This document shows positions 17,961 to 28,200 of a DNA stretch of 64,000 nt, one piece after another. Both the position numbers and the translations under genes were made by a program. The notes below the pieces were generated by a model. The model made no database searches, was not told the origin of the DNA, and saw only the letters and a program-made list of their open reading frames with translations. Position 1 is the first letter of the stretch, and each line of letters opens with the position of its first letter. This stretch comes from Thermoplasmata archaeon (lineage in GTDB: Archaea; Thermoplasmatota; Thermoplasmata; GCA-020350865), in the NCBI GenBank assembly GCA_020348445.1, contig CP070751.1:2273153-2337152 (forward strand), read 5' to 3'.

Positions 17961-18368
17961 GATCCATGGGTAAGGACCTAAAAGCCCCTTACCCTAATCT
18001 TTACTTATTTTATTTATTGAACAAAGAAATTCAGTCTTTTTTCCGAAGATCGGCATAAGACTTGTAAGCTATATCCATAAGCGGATCAAGTATGTCATTA
18101 CAGATAAATAGAGGCTGTCAACTTTGCCCCTCCTCCGTGTTCCTCTTAATCCCTATTTAAAAGATATTTAAGGAACACTTTGCCCCTCGGTTATGCTATT
18201 AAATAATAGATCTTAAACCTCAGGGCTCCCTGCCCTCTCCTCCCACCCTAAACATCCCAAACCAACAGCATATAAATCCTGTAAGTTGACACCCACGATA
18301 AATGAACCGATAATCTTAAATCGCCTCCACACCATTGGATTTCTCAGATAATATCAGGGGATATCCAT
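17961..18368. other. Spacer upstream of deoA with repeats (about 410 bp)
   Basis: After the terminator the spacer has a 12-bp direct repeat ACTTTGCCCCTC (18121-18132 and 18177-18188). Between the copies an imperfect inverted repeat pairs GTGTTCCT(C)TTAA (18137-18149) with TTAAGGAACAC (18168-18178). A small AGGGC-TCCCT-GCCCT hairpin lies at 18222-18236, and a TATA-like CATATAAATC at about 18269-18278. No ORF is supported. Confidence 0.5.
17968..17998 (+). terminator. Stem-loop terminator after the Pro/Glu-rich protein gene
   Basis: GGGTAAGG (17968-17975) pairs perfectly with CCTTACCC (17987-17994) across an 11-nt loop, followed by a T-rich stretch. It begins 8 nt after the stop codon. Confidence 0.65.
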
Positions 18369-19877
18369 ATGAAGATAGTTGCAAAACGATTACCACTTTA
18401 CACAGGAGGACCTGACATTGTGGTCATGGGAAAAGAGCATGCAGCAGAACTTGATCTTCACCCAATGGATCGAGTGCATGTAACAAATCCTAATAATCAG
18501 TCCAAGTCCTTGACCGCATATTTACATTTCTGGCATGAAGCAAATCCTGTTCTGGGTGTATTCGCTAACACATTCGATAAGCTGGAGATAGAAGACGGGG
18601 AAACTGTATCAATATTTCCCGCACCCAAACCCAGTTCCATCGCACACATTATAAACAAAATGAACAGAATGCAGCTTTCGGAGAAGCAGATATTTGAGAT
18701 TATAAGGGACATTGTTGACAACAAACTCACAGACCTGGAAATAGCCTCTTTCATAACTTCCATATATATGGGTGGAACCACTTTAGACGAAGCTACGTAC
18801 CTTTCCAAGGCAATTGCCAAGACGGGAGATACTCTTTCCTTTGATGCCGATATAATCGCAGATAAACACTGCTCGGGCTCGGTTCCAGGGAACAGGACCA
18901 CACCCATCGTGGTGCCGGTCATTGCCGCTTTAGGGATTACAATTCCAAAATCCTCATCTCGCTCCATAACCTCCCCCGCAGGAACTGCAGATGTAATGGA
19001 AGTGTTCTGCCAGGTGTCTTTTGATAAAGATGAAATCAAGAAGATAGTTTCAAAGACCAATGGATGTATTATCTGGGGAGGAGGACTCAGAATAGCCCCC
19101 GCCGACTCAAAGCTGATTTCAGTGCGTAAACCATTAAAAGCCGATCCAGAGGGACTACTTATGTCCTCCATATTGTCAAAGAAATACGCAATGGGCGCGA
19201 CACATGTAATACTTGATATTCCCCTTGGCCTTGAAACGCGATACAAGAACATTGGGGAGGCAAGGCTGCTTGAGAGGGAAACCATCATGATTGCCAATAG
19301 ACTAGGGATGAAGGCGAAGGTGGTGATCACAGACGGGGACGAGCCCATAGGAAGCGGCATCGGTCCTGTATTGGAGGCCATTGATGTGCTGAAAGTCCTG
19401 CGAAACGATGACGACGCACCTTCGGATCTTCGAAAAAAGGCTCTCCTTGTTGGAGGAAAGCTGCTTGAGCTCATAGGCCTTGAGAAATTCGATTTTGAGG
19501 GCAATGGTGCCGATCTCATGAGCTCCGTTTTATCAAGTGGCAAGGCTTATGAGAAATTTAAACAGATAATAGAGGCGCAAAAAGGAGACCCCGAGGTCAC
19601 TGTTGAGCAACTTAGAAAACGATTATCGGAACACACATTCGATATCGAAGCTGACAGCTTTGGAATGATATACGATATACAGAATCCGGTTGTAGCCAAG
19701 GTTGCAAGAATGGCTGGAGCTCCTCAGAATTCAGGATGCGGAATTTATTTTCATTATAAATTTCAGGATGCCGTTTCCGCTGGGGATGTATTGGCCACGG
19801 TCTACTGCGGAAATCCTGATAAATTGAGGCGAACAAAGAGAACCTTGGAATCTAATAAGATGATATTCATCAAGTGA
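18369..19877 (+). CDS. deoA: AMP phosphorylase
   Basis: A 502-residue enzyme of the nucleoside phosphorylase II group. Archaeal AMP phosphorylase converts AMP (also CMP, UMP) and phosphate to ribose-1,5-bisphosphate and the free base, the entry to the archaeal pentose bisphosphate pathway that leads through R15P isomerase and type III RuBisCO. Diagnostic are the N-terminal extra domain of about 85 residues, absent from bacterial thymidine phosphorylase, the phosphate-binding KHCSGSVPGNRTT (166-178), SRSITSPAGTADVMEVF, and the C-terminal swivelling domain (AGAPQNSGCGIYFHYKF, GDVLATVY). Its length is normal for the family. Neither R15P isomerase nor RuBisCO lies in the window. The mRNA leader is about 75 nt if the TATA-like box near 18273 is used. 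Confidence 0.95.
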   Translation: MKIVAKRLPLYTGGPDIVVMGKEHAAELDLHPMDRVHVTNPNNQSKSLTAYLHFWHEANPVLGVFANTFDKLEIEDGETVSIFPAPKPSSIAHIINKMNRMQLSEKQIFEIIRDIVDNKLTDLEIASFITSIYMGGTTLDEATYLSKAIAKTGDTLSFDADIIADKHCSGSVPGNRTTPIVVPVIAALGITIPKSSSRSITSPAGTADVMEVFCQVSFDKDEIKKIVSKTNGCIIWGGGLRIAPADSKLISVRKPLKADPEGLLMSSILSKKYAMGATHVILDIPLGLETRYKNIGEARLLERETIMIANRLGMKAKVVITDGDEPIGSGIGPVLEAIDVLKVLRNDDDAPSDLRKKALLVGGKLLELIGLEKFDFEGNGADLMSSVLSSGKAYEKFKQIIEAQKGDPEVTVEQLRKRLSEHTFDIEADSFGMIYDIQNPVVAKVARMAGAPQNSGCGIYFHYKFQDAVSAGDVLATVYCGNPDKLRRTKRTLESNKMIFIK

Positions 19878-20070
19878 CGTAAAAGCTCTGGATTTTGACA
19901 AGGAGTTTTTCAATCAAAGGATTATAGGTTGTTTTAATAGAACCTAAAAATGGATTTGAAAAATTTAAAAAAAAAGAAGGTTTGGGAGAGAGGAGCATCT
20001 CTAATACGTTGGAATGAAAATTTGTAATTACCGATACTAACAAACAATAGATAGTATCATTTTATTAACG

Positions 20071-20235
20071 TTATTTCTTATGAGCCACGCAGTACTTTGA
20101 CCTGCCCGATGCATAACTCTTGCACCTTTTACCAGCTTTGGTCTTAGCTGCGCATTTCGCTTTCTTCTTTGTACCTTTTTTAGCGGTCTTCTTCTTTGTT
20201 GTCTTCTTCTTTTTACCTTTCTTTTTCTTTGGCAA
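20071..20235 (-). CDS. Tiny Lys-rich protein with Cys3-His zinc-site pattern
   Basis: A 54-residue protein starting at TTG 20235 with AGGTGAT 6 nt upstream. The first 27 residues are almost only Lys, Thr, Gly and Ala (MPKKKKGKKKKTTKKK...). The C-terminal half carries a C-x9-C-x10-C-x2-H pattern with the local motifs KCAAKTKAGKRCKS and KYCVAHKK. The same pattern (C...T.AG.RC.....YC..H) occurs in small zinc-binding domains of many phage and bacterial proteins. The basic tail and zinc site suggest a nucleic-acid-binding or nucleoid-associated protein; that is inference. It is easily missed because of its size and TTG start. Confidence 0.75.
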   Translation of the reverse strand: MPKKKKGKKKKTTKKKTAKKGTKKKAKCAAKTKAGKRCKSYASGRSKYCVAHKK

Positions 20236-20317
20236 GTTACATCACCTATCAGGGGGAAATGATTTATGGTTTAATATTCTTTTGCAGAGAATTTAAAATT
20301 TTTATTATTTTCAGGAA

Positions 20318-20977
20318 TCAACATCCGCAAATAAAAGCATCATCAAACACTTCTTCATCCAATAGATCTCCAATACGGTAATAATTGATATATTTCACCC
20401 ATTCAGAATGAGGGATAGCAAATTGCGATTTTTCAATTTCCCATATCATAGAATCTATTACGCCATCAATTGTTCTGATTTTTTCGTCAACGAATTTACC
20501 TGCCTGTTTTATATTGGGCGCAAGTAATGTGAAAATAATATCATCTTGGTATGAAAAGAAAGTATAAGCAAGAAAAGTAATTGCAGCTTCGTCTGTTGCC
20601 GCAAAATCTCTAAGATACTTAAATACAGATTCTGTTTTTTCGGGTTTTATATCCAGGGTTACAGAAAAGCGTCCCCAGGATTCGAGATCAACGTAATCTG
20701 GTATTTTAAAGAAATTGGGTGTGAAAAGCTGAATGATCTGCAGGTCCCAAACACCATCCATTTTCAGTAAAAACTCGGTAAACAATCTTGGAAGTGATTC
20801 AAAATCCTTGACATCGAACATCATATTGATATCTGAGTGAGTATAACATCTATCTGTATATAACAATTTAACCTGTTTAAATAGTTGCCAATCCCTCAAT
20901 TCCTTGTATTTCTCATTTATCCGCTCAAAAATATCTTCTTTGCCTGCCTCAACATCTATCATCACAATTGTCATCAT
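20318..20977 (-). CDS. Protein with two tandem Lrp/AsnC-like ferredoxin-fold domains
   Basis: 219 residues that appear to consist of two repeats of a beta-alpha-beta-beta-alpha-beta domain resembling the Lrp/AsnC ligand-binding (RAM) domain: TIVMIDVEAGKEDIFERINE...SDINMMFDVKDFESLPRLFTEFL...GVWDLQIIQL, and FSVTLDIKPEKTESVFKYLRD...DIIFTLLAPNIKQAGKFVDEKIRTIDGVIDSMIWEI. There is no helix-turn-helix domain, and the chain ends in CGC. It may sense a small molecule or act as a heteromeric partner. GGGAGGC precedes the paired ATGs. Family identity is moderate confidence. Confidence 0.6.
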   Translation of the reverse strand: MMTIVMIDVEAGKEDIFERINEKYKELRDWQLFKQVKLLYTDRCYTHSDINMMFDVKDFESLPRLFTEFLLKMDGVWDLQIIQLFTPNFFKIPDYVDLESWGRFSVTLDIKPEKTESVFKYLRDFAATDEAAITFLAYTFFSYQDDIIFTLLAPNIKQAGKFVDEKIRTIDGVIDSMIWEIEKSQFAIPHSEWVKYINYYRIGDLLDEEVFDDAFICGC

Positions 20978-21099
20978 CTTAATTGCCTCCCCTGGCCTTT
21001 TTTACTTGGGGCCGTATGCCGTACTTTTAAATATAATTTTCGCATTATTAACTCACGAGTTCCTCAACTGGATTTTTATGAGAATATGAAGATTCCAAA

Positions 21100-21195
21100 T
21101 TATTCTATATTCTCATCAACCCAGACCTTGAGCACCTCTTGAAGCTTCTCTTTCTTTTCAGAATCGAAGTCTTTAGAGTGCCTGAGATCAAGTGG
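21100..21195 (-). pseudogene. Possible C-terminal gene remnant
   Basis: A short frame reads protein-like up to a TAA at 21100-21102 (...KDFDSEKKEKLQEVLKVWVDENIE), but an in-frame TGA lies only about 30 codons upstream and no start or ribosome-binding site is present. It may be the tail of a decayed gene. Nothing else is seen in the spacer between 20978 and 21327. Confidence 0.3.
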
Positions 21196-21327
21196 TCAAC
21201 TTGGAAAAGGAGGTTTTTGTTCAACTTAACCCACGATTCGTTGACTATTATTTCTCCCTGCCATACAAAAGATTTATGAACTTAATTCGTTATTATCCAG
21301 ATGAACCAACCCGATAGGAGGGGTAAT

Positions 21328-22125
21328 ATGAAAAATATGCAAAAGAACATATTAGCAATATCCTTGGTATGTGCGCTCTTTATTGCCATTTCATTGACTG
21401 GATGTCTTGATGACAATGGTGGCGGCAAAAGGGAGGAAGAAAGTGATAAAATAACACCTCCTGATTATAAAATCGGTGACACTTGGACAGCAAAAAATAC
21501 TCCGGAAGAGGGAGAGCCATTTACCATGACCCTCACTGTAACGAGTGAATCCTACTTGTATGAAGGCGAAACTGTTATGATTCTTTCAGTTGAATATTTT
21601 ATGGAAGAATATGTCGAGGAGAACAGTGGGCTCACTTTTAACGATACCACAGGTTCTGGAACGGCATATGCAGAGAAGACTTATAGTGAAATAATTTATA
21701 TGGAAATAGATATGACCACCCAGATAAAATACCAAGGCTCCGATGAATGGCACGATGTCGAAATGGAGCAGAAAAGCACTTTCCAACATGAAGGGAACGA
21801 ACCTTCTAAGCCCTCCATCGGGGATACTTGGACTATAACAGAAACTGAAGACTATGAATATACAGTATGGATGGATGGTCAGAAGATTTCTAATGAATCA
21901 GATTCAAAGACAAAAACAAAAAACTATGAAGTATTGGGGAAGAAAAATGTCACTGTCGAAGCAGGTAAATTCGATTGCTTTGAAATAAGATTCGATATAG
22001 TCGAGGAGGATTCCTACACCATTGAATATTACTCTCCTGATGCAAAAATAGACGTAAAGACAGTAGAGTACGAAGATTCCAATATCATCAACATTATTGA
22101 GTTAATCTCATACGATGTTTCATAG
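21328..22125 (+). CDS. Secreted lipoprotein of unknown function
   Basis: 265 residues from ATG 21328, preceded by GATAGGAGGGG about 5 nt away; an upstream ATG at 21301 has no such site. A signal peptide (MKNMQKNILAISLVCALFIAIS) ends in the lipobox LTGC, so the mature chain should be lipid-anchored through Cys. A Gly/Glu/Asp-rich linker and a mostly beta domain follow, with two similar parts each containing IGDTWT (YKIGDTWTAKN and SIGDTWTITE) and a later VEAGKFDCFEIRF. This pattern occurs in archaeal lipoproteins of unknown role. Monocistronic. Confidence 0.8.
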   Translation: MKNMQKNILAISLVCALFIAISLTGCLDDNGGGKREEESDKITPPDYKIGDTWTAKNTPEEGEPFTMTLTVTSESYLYEGETVMILSVEYFMEEYVEENSGLTFNDTTGSGTAYAEKTYSEIIYMEIDMTTQIKYQGSDEWHDVEMEQKSTFQHEGNEPSKPSIGDTWTITETEDYEYTVWMDGQKISNESDSKTKTKNYEVLGKKNVTVEAGKFDCFEIRFDIVEEDSYTIEYYSPDAKIDVKTVEYEDSNIINIIELISYDVS

Positions 22126-22253
22126 TAAAAAAATCGATTAGACAAAAAAAAATGTAACCTTAGTATTTCATTCGCAATTTTGATCTTTATTCAAAATAAT
22201 CATATGGTATTACACTTAAAAACCCAATGTGACCTTCAATTCCCTTTGGATCA

Positions 22254-25200
22254 TCATTTTTCTTCCTCGTCGACCTTTATCTCCACCACATCATTGAGAT
22301 CGTCCTCAATAGATGATGCTTTTCCATCCCTCTCCAAGGCTTTCAGTTCGAATAAATAATCGTCAATCTTCTTATCCAAAATTAGAAAGTGATTTTCCTC
22401 AAGTTTACCATCCTTGACATGACCTTTGATCTCTTCCCTGAGGGAGATCAGTTCTTTCTCGCAGGTCATGTAATCGTCCTTATATTCTTTGAATATCTCA
22501 TCTATCTTTTCCAAATATCCGCGAAGCTTGCCACGCTTCTTTCTTAGTGATAAAAATCCAAACATGAATAAAAGGATCGATGCAATAATTGTCAATCCAG
22601 TGACTATCGGTTCCATGGTCTCCCAGGTAATTCCCTCCGCTTTTACTTTTGTTTCACCAGTTATGAATGACCAATTATAATTGTCATCCAAGCTGATACT
22701 ATTTAAATTCTTTGCATTTGTGGAAATGCTCACATTGTATTGGGTCTTGGCGGTTAAAGGAGCATTAGGCGTAAATATAAGGGTGGTTCCCTCCCACGTG
22801 AAAACACCGCTTACAGCCGGAGTTATGGAAAATGCATCTTCAGTATCATCTTTATTCATTGGCTCACTAAACGAAATCGAGATGGTGGTATCCATGGGTA
22901 CATTTGTTCCTGTAGGTTTCCAGGAATTATCCAAGGCATATGGATGGATCACACCAGCAGCTGATTCCGTGGTAAATTTCCAGCTGTACTCTGAGATTAA
23001 GCCATTTCCTGTTAGATCACTGGCATTTGTGCTTATATTAATTATGTATTGAGTGTCATATTGCAGATTATTGCTTAGGGTAAATATCATGGTATTTCCA
23101 CTCCAGGAAAAAGTACCTGGGATTTCCGGAGAAATCGAAAATGCACCCTGAGAGTTTGTGTGATTCATTTCCTCACTGAAAACAATTGTTATGGTTGTGA
23201 CTATGGGGATATTGTCACCAGTGGGGGATTTATCAATTATCGTTGGTGGAATATCTGTTGTTGACCTAAATACGATGCTTTTTTCCTCGGATAACACCCC
23301 CTCCCCTTCTAAGTTTTTTGCAGAGACTTTATAGTAATATGTGATGCCGTTGGTTACATCTATGTCATTATAAAACAATACATTAGATATCTCCTCCAAA
23401 AATGTCTCTGTACCGGGATTATATCCCCTATATATTCTGTAATTTGTAATGGGAGATTTACCGCTTGAAGTGGGAGCATTCCAGGTCAATCGTATGTAAG
23501 AATCCGTGGACTCTGCCTGGATATTCTGGGGGACCGAGGGTGTGGCCACCAAGGTGGTCTCGTTGGGGCTGTTGGATGTTGAGCCTAAGTTATCCAGTTC
23601 ATCATAAGATTTAATTGCAAACCAGAACCTGGTGCCATGGCTGAAACCCGAGACAATATGGTACTCTGTGCTACCTGCACTTTGGGGAGTCCAACTCTGC
23701 ACATATGTTGCTGAAACATCCCAATTTGCATCGGTGATTGATCCTGTTGTCGAATATTTTACAATATATCCAGAAGCAGAACCTATACTACCGTTATCAC
23801 TTGGCGCGGTCCATGTCAGGTTGATGGAATCGAATGAGGGATTTAGTGCAGTCAAATCATTTATGGGAGTAGGGGGGCTGCTGTCAACAGTAAATTGCCA
23901 GGATATCATAATGAGGTTATCGAAAATATCCATAACCCAAAGGGATACTGTGTGCAATCCATCATCGAGTTCGATTGCGGGTGTATATGATACACCACTT
24001 TGTGTAACTGTTGTAGAGGATGTTACATTTATTCCATCAATTTCAAGCAATACACTATTTTCGTTTATCCCAGCAGGATCGCTATAACTGCAATTGATTG
24101 TTATTAAATTGTTATTAGTTACATAGTCTTGGGAAGGCTGGAAATCCGAGATGGTTGGTGGATCCGACTCGACATGGGAGACGAGGGGGAAATTATCCTG
24201 CCCGCCACCGTTTAAGATATAAGGATTGTCTACTATGCCAAAAGGTGCAATAGAATCAGGTACTGTCCAGTCCATCCACCAGTTGCCCTGCGAGTTGAAA
24301 TCCCAGAGGTTACTGCCGTCATCGTAGCCCTGTATATTGACTGGATCATGGACGCTAGTGCTGCCATTGTTGTTGGCAATGTTGTTGTGATGAATGAGGT
24401 TGCTGGAAGAAGAATTGATGTAAACCGCGTAATATGAGTTATTGTTGATGTCGTTATAGGAAATGATATTCTCATTGGATGATGATGAGATATTGATTCC
24501 GAATTCGCTGTTGTTTACTATGGTATTTTGACTTATAGTGTTGCTGCTTGAGGATTTGATCATAATACCGTCGATTGTGTTTGATAGGATATCGTTGTTT
24601 GTGATCTCATTGTAATTGCTCATGGAATAAAGGAAGATTCCTGACCTGTTATTTGATGTGATCTCATTTCCAGATATGATGTTGTCGTTCGAGGAACTAA
24701 GACAGATACCGCTTTTTTTGTTTGATGTGATAGTGTTTGCCGAAATCGTGTTGTCATTGCTGAAAAGCATGAGATTGACACCATGATCTCTATTCATGGT
24801 GATGTTGTTGCCTGAGATCGTGTTATTGTTGCAACCATTAGTAAAATAGATGCCTTCATATATATTCCATGATATATTATTGCCTGAGATAATGTTGTTG
24901 CTGGATTTATGGAAGTAAATGCCACGATAATTTGAGAACACATTGTTGTTTGAGATAATATTATCATTTGAATCATGCAATTCGATGGCATTCCACGATT
25001 GATTGGTGATATTATTGCCTGAGATTGTATTGTTTGTGCTTGAAAGCCAAAAAGCAATGCCATAACCATTATATGAAATAGAGTTGCGAAAGATCGTGCT
25101 GCCGTTGGAGGACGAGAGATATATTCCATATAAAGTATCTGAAATGTGGTTGTAAGAGATCGTGTCGTTGTTGGAACTTTCGAGATGTATACCTCGGCTG

Positions 25201-28200
25201 TTTGATTTGATAATGTTTTGATATATTGCGCAATTATTTGCATGGTCTAGATATATGCCGGCATCCGATCCCCCGCTGTTTGTAATATTGAACTCTGTGA
25301 TGGTCGTTAAGTTTGCCTCGATTATAACCACATGTCCATTCCCACCCCCATCTATTACTGTTAGATTTCTATACTCACCCACGAGGTTCAGCGTCTTGTT
25401 CACTATAACATTCTCATAGTACCTTCCAATTGCTACCCATATCGTATGACCGTCCAGGGTATCAGGGTCGTCTATGGCTTCTTGTATCGAAAGGAATACC
25501 TCCAGTGTATCCAGATTGGTCACCGGATAGGCTGAAGGTAGTGTCCATCCACTGGAATTTGCCCATGGATAATGGTCTAAGTTAATTCCACCAGTTATGG
25601 GCCTGGGAATGTCCACGAACCTGTCGCCGTCGTCATTTGGTGTCGTCCAGTCGTCCCAGTGATTGCCACCTTGTGGATAGGGGAGGTTCCAGGAGTTGGT
25701 GCCATCATCATATCCATGTTGGGTGTTGGATATGAAATTGTTGTGATATATCAGGTTGCTGTTTGATCCTTCAAGGGAAATCCCTTCGTTGTTTGAAAAA
25801 ACGTTATTATTCAAAATCGTAATGCCATCTGAAGATTCGAGGCGGATTCCATATTGGGTGCTTAAACTGACATTGTTGCTAGAAATCGTGCCCCCGGTAC
25901 AACTGTTAAAGTTGATGCCGATCCTGTGATCCGATATGTTATTTTCCGTGATATTGTTGTTATTGGAATTACCGATGTAGACTGCAATATCGTTATTTTT
26001 GATTTTGTTATTCGAGATAGTGTTGTCATTGCCTTTATTTATAATATGGATTGCGCTCTGTATATTCCAGGTGATGTTGTTGCCGGAAATAGTGTTATTA
26101 TTACACCAGAGAATAAGAAAGATACCCCAATCGTTGTCCGATACATTGTTATCCAAAATATCGTTGCCTGCTGAATTACTGAGGTAGATGCCTTCATCGG
26201 TGTTGGAAACCACATCATTTCCCGAAACAGTATTATTATTGCTTGAAAGAGAGAGTAGAATTCCATTATCATTGTGCGAGATGTTGTTGTCCAGAATCTT
26301 ATTGTCGGTACTGGATGTAAATAGCACTATACCATAAATTAGGTTCCAGCTGATATTGTTTGATAGGATCGTGTTGTTGCCGGAGGAGTTGAGGTATATG
26401 CCATTATAATTATTCAAGGCTGTGTTGTTAACGATTGTGTTGCCCTTGCTGGAGTGATCCAGGCAGATGCCATCGAGATTATTCCTGATGAAGTTGTTGC
26501 CAGAAATTACGTTGTTGCTGGAAGCATCGAGGTAGATGCCATAACGATCATTCATGGTGATATCGCTGGAAGAGATCGTATTTCCATTGGAAGAATCCAG
26601 GTAAATGCCCTCCCGATTGTTCGAAGTTATATTGTTGCCAGAAATGATGTTATTACCGGAAGCATCAAGGCGGATACCAATCCCACTGTTTTCAGAGATG
26701 TTGTTGCTCGTAATAGAGCTTTCGTGGGAAGAAGAAAGGCGGATTGCGGTATTCTCGTTAAAGATCACGGTATTGTTAATAACGGTGCTGTTTATGGAAT
26801 CGTGTATTCTTATTCCGTAATCAGAAGTAAGATACCTCTGGGCGATCTCGATTTCTGAAAGCGAGCGGTTGTATATGGAGACCTCGTCTATGAGGCTGTC
26901 GATATACCTTCCACCGTAATCAGGGTTGTAACTGAAATTTACAGGATTTTCATTTAAGGCGATAAGGCTGGGATATGGATTGTCCTGATTGCCTCCGTTC
27001 TCCTCGACTCCGTTTACGAATATTCTCACAAGCCCGGTAATACAGTTGAAGGTTCCAACAATATGGGTCCATTGATTCAAGGGGATGACCGTAGAAGACC
27101 ATCTTGCTCTCCAGTCTCCATTTACATAAACATCCATTTGCGCGTAATTGCCGCTGTTAATCATCAGGTTGTATGCATAACCCTTGTAAACTATGGTCTG
27201 ATGTGTTCCGGTATAGGATTCAAGTTTGACCCACGCCTCGATGGTGATGTTCTTCGTTATATTCAGGCTGTCAGATGTGGGGATGGTGACATAATTGTTA
27301 CTTGACGCTTCGAAATCACCTGCTCTTTGGAATTTCCCAGATGCTGTGCTAACACCGTTTTCTGCTCTCCCGTCATTTCCCATTCCCGAGTAGTCAATCA
27401 CTTCGCCTGCTGCCCCGCTCCAGGATGCCTCGTCCATCTTCCAGTATCCCACGAGGCCATTTTTATCGATATATGCCCTGCCAGAGATATTGTTTCCCTG
27501 GATTGTATTATCGTGGGAGTTTTCCAGATGAATATTATCGATTTTGTTCCCGTTCAGGATATTTTGGGTAACATTGTTTTCACTGGAACTCATTAAATAT
27601 ATTCCACTTTGCCTGTTGGAACACACTGTATTGTTCGAAACAGTATTGTTTTTAGAAGAATCGAGGAGGATGCCCACATTGTTGAATCTCACATCATTGT
27701 GGATAATTTCGTTGTTTTCGGAATCAATAATTCTTATTCCGCTTGTGGGGAATTGATAAAGTCTGGCAACCTCGCTTTCTAAAAGCATGTAATTATAGAT
27801 TCTGACCTCATCGATTTTACCGTGGAAAAACCAACCTTGAAAGTACATACCAATCTGCATTGGACCTGTGCCAATATAAGCTCCAGTTGATGTATCACTT
27901 ACTTCTAATATTCCGTCTCTGTACAATCTTCTTTCTCTGGTAACACCGTCATAGGTTCCAACCCAATGATGCCATTCATTGACATCGGGATATGGAATTG
28001 CAGTAACGAGGTCATCACCCCAGAACGCAAACGTGAATGTATCTTCCACTCGATATCCAAAATGCAATCCCTCATTTTGTGCTTCTACTCCATGTGAAAT
28101 AATAATATCCCCGGTACCTTTGCTTTCTCTATACGTCCAAGCCTCCAATGTAAAGGACTTCCCGACTCCCCCTATCTGCAAACTGGAACCGGCACCGACA

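Noticed and set aside
18497-19543. 348-codon minus-strand ORF opposite deoA
   Set aside because: Shadow of the AMP phosphorylase gene; no family resemblance and no start signals.
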